NCBI RefSeq assembly: GCF_042650885.1
Contig: NZ_JBHSBU010000001.1
Span: 1,798,001 to 1,862,000, forward strand
Source: Chitinimonas_A lacunae
Lineage (GTDB): Bacteria; Pseudomonadota; Gammaproteobacteria; Burkholderiales; Chitinimonadaceae
Reading direction: 5' to 3'
DNA length: 64,000 nucleotides
Every line of letters begins with the position of its first letter. Positions within the stretch are counted from its first letter, which is position 1. Below, one piece after another: positions 61,249-64,000 of this stretch. Under the pieces are notes generated by a model. It searched no databases. It saw only the letters and a list, made by a program, of their open reading frames with translations, and was not told the origin of the DNA. Made by a program: the position numbers and the translations under genes.

Positions 61249-63531
61249 CTATTTCCCTTTGCGCGCGGCGCGCGCCGGCTTGGGCTCGGAGGTGTCGGGC
61301 GACGCCGTGGCGGCTTCGACCAGAGTCAGCTCGATCCGGCTGGTTTCCAGATCGACCCGGGCCACCCGGACCCGCAAGCGGTCGGTCAGGCCAAAGCTGC
61401 GACCGCTGCGCTCGCCGCGCAAGGTGTGGCTCGGCGCATCGAAATGGAAGTAGTCACTGCCCAGTTCGGAGATATGCACCAGGCCTTCGACATAGAGGTC
61501 GCTCAGCAGCACGAACACCCCGAAACCGGTGGTGGCGGTAATGATGCCGTCGAATTCCTCGCCGATCTTGTCGCGCATGAAGAAGCACTTGAGCCAGTTC
61601 TCGACATCGCGGGTGGCTTCGTCGGCGCGGCGCTCGGTCGCCGAGCAGTGATGGCCGATCGCGGCCCAGTCGCCCGGCTGGTAGCGCGTGCCGGCCAGTA
61701 CCGCCTTGATCGAACGATGTACCAGCAGATCGGGATAGCGCCGGATCGGCGAAGTGAAATGGGTATAGGCCTCATAAGCCAGCCCGAAATGGCCGAGCCG
61801 CTCGGGACTGTAGACCGCCTGTTGCAGCGAACGCAGCATCAGGGTCTGCAAGAGCGCCGCATCGGGTCGTGGCTTGATCTGGGTAATCAGCTCGGCATAG
61901 TCGCGTGCCTCGGGATCGTCCCCGCCGCCCAGGCTCAGACCGCGTTCGTTGAGAAAGCGCCGCAACGCTTCGAGCTTCTGTTCGGTCGGCCCTTCGTGGA
62001 TACGGTACAAGGCCGTATGGTGATGCTGGCCCAGATAGTCGGCTGCGCAGACATTGGCCGCCAGCATGCATTCCTCGATCAGCCGATGGGCATCGTTGCG
62101 CCGGACCGGAACGATGCGTTCGATCTTGCCGTGGTCGTTGAATTCCATCACCGTTTCGGTGGTCTCGAAGTCGATGGCGCCACGCCGCTCCCGTTGCCGC
62201 AGCAGCACCTTGAACAAGGCGTATAAATCCTGCAGGCCCGCCACCAGCCCACCCCGCTTCTGGGCGGCTGGACCGATGGGCTGTTGCAGAATGTCCCAGA
62301 CCTCGTTATAGGTGAAACGGGCCTTGGACCGCATCACTGCCGGATAGAAACGGTAGCTTTTGATCTTGCCGCGCGCGCCCAGCGTCATATCGCACACCAT
62401 GCACAGCCGCTCGACTTCCGGATTGAGCGAACAGATACCGTTCGACAGCGCTTCGGGCAGCATCGGAATCACCCGGCGCGGGAAATAGACCGAGGTACCG
62501 CGCTCATAGGCGCTCCGATCAAGTGCATCACCCGGCCGCACATAGTGCGAGACATCGGCAATCGCCACCACCAGCCGCCAGTCGCGGCCCTGGCGTTCGG
62601 CATAGACCGCATCGTCGAAGTCACGCGCAGTCTCGCCATCGATGGTGACCAGATCGAGTTCGCGCACATCGACCCGCTCCAGCCCTTCGGGCGTCTTCCA
62701 ATCCTGCTTCCTGACTTTTTGCGGGGTACGCTCGGCCTGTGCTTGGGCCTCGGCCGGGAATTCACGCGGCAGGTCGTGTTTGCGCAGGGCGATTTCGATT
62801 TCCATGCCCGGGTCGCCGTAATTGCCGAGCACCTGGACGATGCGGCCCATGGGCTGGGTATAGTGGCTGGGCTGGGTCAGCAGTTCGACCATCACCACCT
62901 GGCCCGGCTCGGCGGCCAGGCTGCCCGAGCCCGGCTCGATCAGGATGTCCTGACTGATCCGTTTTTCCTCGGCCACCACGAAACGCACGCCGCGATCGTC
63001 GAACAGACGGCCGACCAGCAGCTTATTGACCCGCTCCAGCACCTCGACGATCTTGCCCTCGCGCCGGCCACGGCGGTCGATGCCGATTTCGCGCGCCATC
63101 ACCCGGTCGCCATGGAGCGCCTTGTACATTTCCTTGGGCGACAGAAACAGATCGGGACTGCCGTCATCGGGCACCACAAAGCCAAAGCCATCGGCATGGC
63201 CCTGCACCCGGCCCTTGATCAGGTCGAGCTTGTCGGCGACGCAGATGGCGCCTTTGCGGTTGATCACGATATCGCCTTCACGCGCCATGGCGTTCAGACG
63301 ACGCTGGAAGAAATCGGCCTCGTCGGGCTGGATCGCGAACAACTCGACCAGTTCCTCGACCGGCATCGGGGTGCCACGTTCGACCAGCAGTTGCAGCATA
63401 TAGCCGCGACTGGGCAATGGATTGGAATAGCGCTGCCGTTCCTGTTCGAGATAGGGGTCGGCGGCGCGCAGCGCCTGGGCGGCTTTGGGTAGATGGGTGT
63501 TTTTACTTTTTGTATTGTCCATGCTTGACAT
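61249..63531 (-). CDS. rnr: Ribonuclease R
   Basis: About 760 residues. N-terminal winged-helix (LLVERGTPMPVEELVELF), cold-shock domains (GRVQGHADGFGFVVPDDGSPDLFL), RNB catalytic core with DGETARDFDDAVYAE and ADVSHYVRPGDALDRSAYERGTSVYFP, S1 domain near FDGIITATTGFGVFVLL, and a basic tail. RNase R is a 3'-5' exonuclease for structured RNA and tmRNA-linked decay. Start choice is unclear: 63531 (MSSMDNTKSK) is preferred, but the frame opens at 63558. The start overlaps the promoter of the divergent tRNA gene. It ends 3 bp before the hybrid kinase. Confidence 0.95.
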   Translation of the reverse strand: MSSMDNTKSKNTHLPKAAQALRAADPYLEQERQRYSNPLPSRGYMLQLLVERGTPMPVEELVELFAIQPDEADFFQRRLNAMAREGDIVINRKGAICVADKLDLIKGRVQGHADGFGFVVPDDGSPDLFLSPKEMYKALHGDRVMAREIGIDRRGRREGKIVEVLERVNKLLVGRLFDDRGVRFVVAEEKRISQDILIEPGSGSLAAEPGQVVMVELLTQPSHYTQPMGRIVQVLGNYGDPGMEIEIALRKHDLPREFPAEAQAQAERTPQKVRKQDWKTPEGLERVDVRELDLVTIDGETARDFDDAVYAERQGRDWRLVVAIADVSHYVRPGDALDRSAYERGTSVYFPRRVIPMLPEALSNGICSLNPEVERLCMVCDMTLGARGKIKSYRFYPAVMRSKARFTYNEVWDILQQPIGPAAQKRGGLVAGLQDLYALFKVLLRQRERRGAIDFETTETVMEFNDHGKIERIVPVRRNDAHRLIEECMLAANVCAADYLGQHHHTALYRIHEGPTEQKLEALRRFLNERGLSLGGGDDPEARDYAELITQIKPRPDAALLQTLMLRSLQQAVYSPERLGHFGLAYEAYTHFTSPIRRYPDLLVHRSIKAVLAGTRYQPGDWAAIGHHCSATERRADEATRDVENWLKCFFMRDKIGEEFDGIITATTGFGVFVLLSDLYVEGLVHISELGSDYFHFDAPSHTLRGERSGRSFGLTDRLRVRVARVDLETSRIELTLVEAATASPDTSEPKPARAARKGK

Positions 63532-63552
63532 GGTTTTTTCTTTCTCTATAAT
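63525..63552 (+). promoter_or_regulatory. Sigma-70 promoter of the first tRNA-Leu gene
   Basis: TTGACA (63525-63530) and TATAAT (63547-63552) with a 16-bp spacer, 43 bp before the tRNA. Both boxes are perfect matches to consensus, and the -35 lies inside the beginning of the divergent rnr coding region. Confidence 0.85.
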
Positions 63553-63594
63553 GCGCATCTCTCGACGCGCTGCTGCGAAGCAGCGATGTTCGAA

Positions 63595-63681
63595 GCCCAG
63601 GTGGCGGAATTGGTAGACGCACTAGGTTCAGGTCCTAGCGGTAGCAATACCGTGGAAGTTCGAGTCTTCTCCTGGGCACCA
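63595..63681 (+). tRNA. tRNA-Leu (anticodon CAG)
   Basis: 87 nt including the encoded CCA. GCCCAGG pairs with CCTGGGC in the acceptor stem; the anticodon loop TTCAGGT in CTAGG...CCTAG gives anticodon CAG. It has the long variable arm of a leucine tRNA and the TTCGAGT T-loop. Identical to the copy 300 bp downstream. Confidence 0.96.
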
Positions 63682-63694
63682 CCGAATTCAACAG

Positions 63695-63728
63695 AGACCG
63701 CGAAGCAATTCGCGGTCTTTTGTTTTTT
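63695..63728 (+). terminator. Rho-independent terminator after the first tRNA-Leu gene
   Basis: AGACCGCGAA and TTCGCGGTCT pair across GCAA and are followed by TTTTGTTTTTT. It separates the two tRNA genes into separate transcripts. Confidence 0.85.
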
Positions 63729-63817
63729 CTGTAGGCAATTAGCGTGCGTCGGTCCAGCCATGGATTGGCAGACCCGCGCTCGGGGGAAACAAATCGGAAA
63801 GTTTTGCGGATGAAATA

Positions 63818-63845
63818 TTGACACTCCGGCGATTTTCCCTATAAT
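63818..63845 (+). promoter_or_regulatory. Sigma-70 promoter of the second tRNA-Leu gene
   Basis: TTGACA (63818-63823) and TATAAT (63840-63845) with a 16-bp spacer, again perfect matches, 48 bp before the tRNA. Confidence 0.88.
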
Positions 63846-63893
63846 ACGGCCCTCTACGCAAGACAAATCGTTGCAAATCGACTGTCTAGCGTT

Positions 63894-63980
63894 GCCCAGG
63901 TGGCGGAATTGGTAGACGCACTAGGTTCAGGTCCTAGCGGTAGCAATACCGTGGAAGTTCGAGTCTTCTCCTGGGCACCA
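63894..63980 (+). tRNA. tRNA-Leu (anticodon CAG), second copy
   Basis: Same 87-nt sequence as 63595-63681, including the CCA end and the flanking CCGAATTCAA. Likely a recent tandem duplication with its own promoter, raising supply of the CUG-reading tRNA in a high-GC genome. Confidence 0.96.
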
Positions 63981-64000
63981 CCGAATTCAACGAAAGACCG

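Noticed and set aside
1..64000. CRISPR arrays, prophage, IS elements and rRNA genes
   Set aside because: No regularly spaced direct repeats, transposase, integrase, phage structural genes or rRNA were seen in any part of the window.

Overview
The window is high-GC DNA from a betaproteobacterium. The best evidence is the housekeeping block rpoE-rseA-rseB-rseC-degQ-glutaredoxin, then lepA-lepB-DUF4845-rnc-era-recO-acpS, with nadB divergent from rpoE. This order is typical of Betaproteobacteria; a Neisseriales or Burkholderiales relative is likely, but the genus cannot be fixed from the sequence.

Region 1 (1-27.4 kb, all minus strand) is a nonribosomal peptide synthetase (NRPS) cluster that runs off the left edge. 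In transcription order it holds a SelO/YdiU-fold protein, an HlyC-type acyltransferase, an A-T-C-A-T synthetase, an MFS exporter, an MbtH protein, a TonB-dependent receptor, an Asp/Asn beta-hydroxylase, a three-module C-A-T synthetase, and a third synthetase (C-A-T-C-A...) cut by the window start. Seven adenylation domains are visible. By-eye specificity codes suggest glycine for one and valine for another; two are almost identical to each other. An exporter beside a TonB receptor suggests a siderophore or another product recovered through the outer membrane. The first two genes resemble the MceI/MceJ (MchD/MchC) pair that joins a catechol siderophore to a microcin peptide, which makes this cluster the most unusual part of the window.

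Region 2 (27.4-36.6 kb) is mixed. It has an AT-rich intergenic stretch, a two-gene SPFH plus ribbon-helix-helix operon behind a perfect 24-bp palindrome, a large Tricorn-like S41 protease, a 3-methyladenine DNA glycosylase, a carboxylesterase and an unrecognised 574-residue protein. A dispersed intergenic repeat occurs several times here and again near 50 kb.

Region 3 (36.6-49.8 kb) is the core block. The lepA operon makes translation factor EF4, signal peptidase I, RNase III, Era GTPase, RecO and AcpS. The rpoE operon makes the envelope-stress sigma factor, its regulators and a DegQ-type protease; a sigma-E-like promoter precedes rpoE. nadB is read the other way.

Region 4 (49.8-64 kb) holds two related TonB-dependent receptors, each with its own terminator, then small proteins (YgfX-like, SIMPL, PilZ-like and one unknown), a hybrid sensor kinase, RNase R, and two identical tRNA-Leu(CAG) genes each with a clear sigma-70 promoter.
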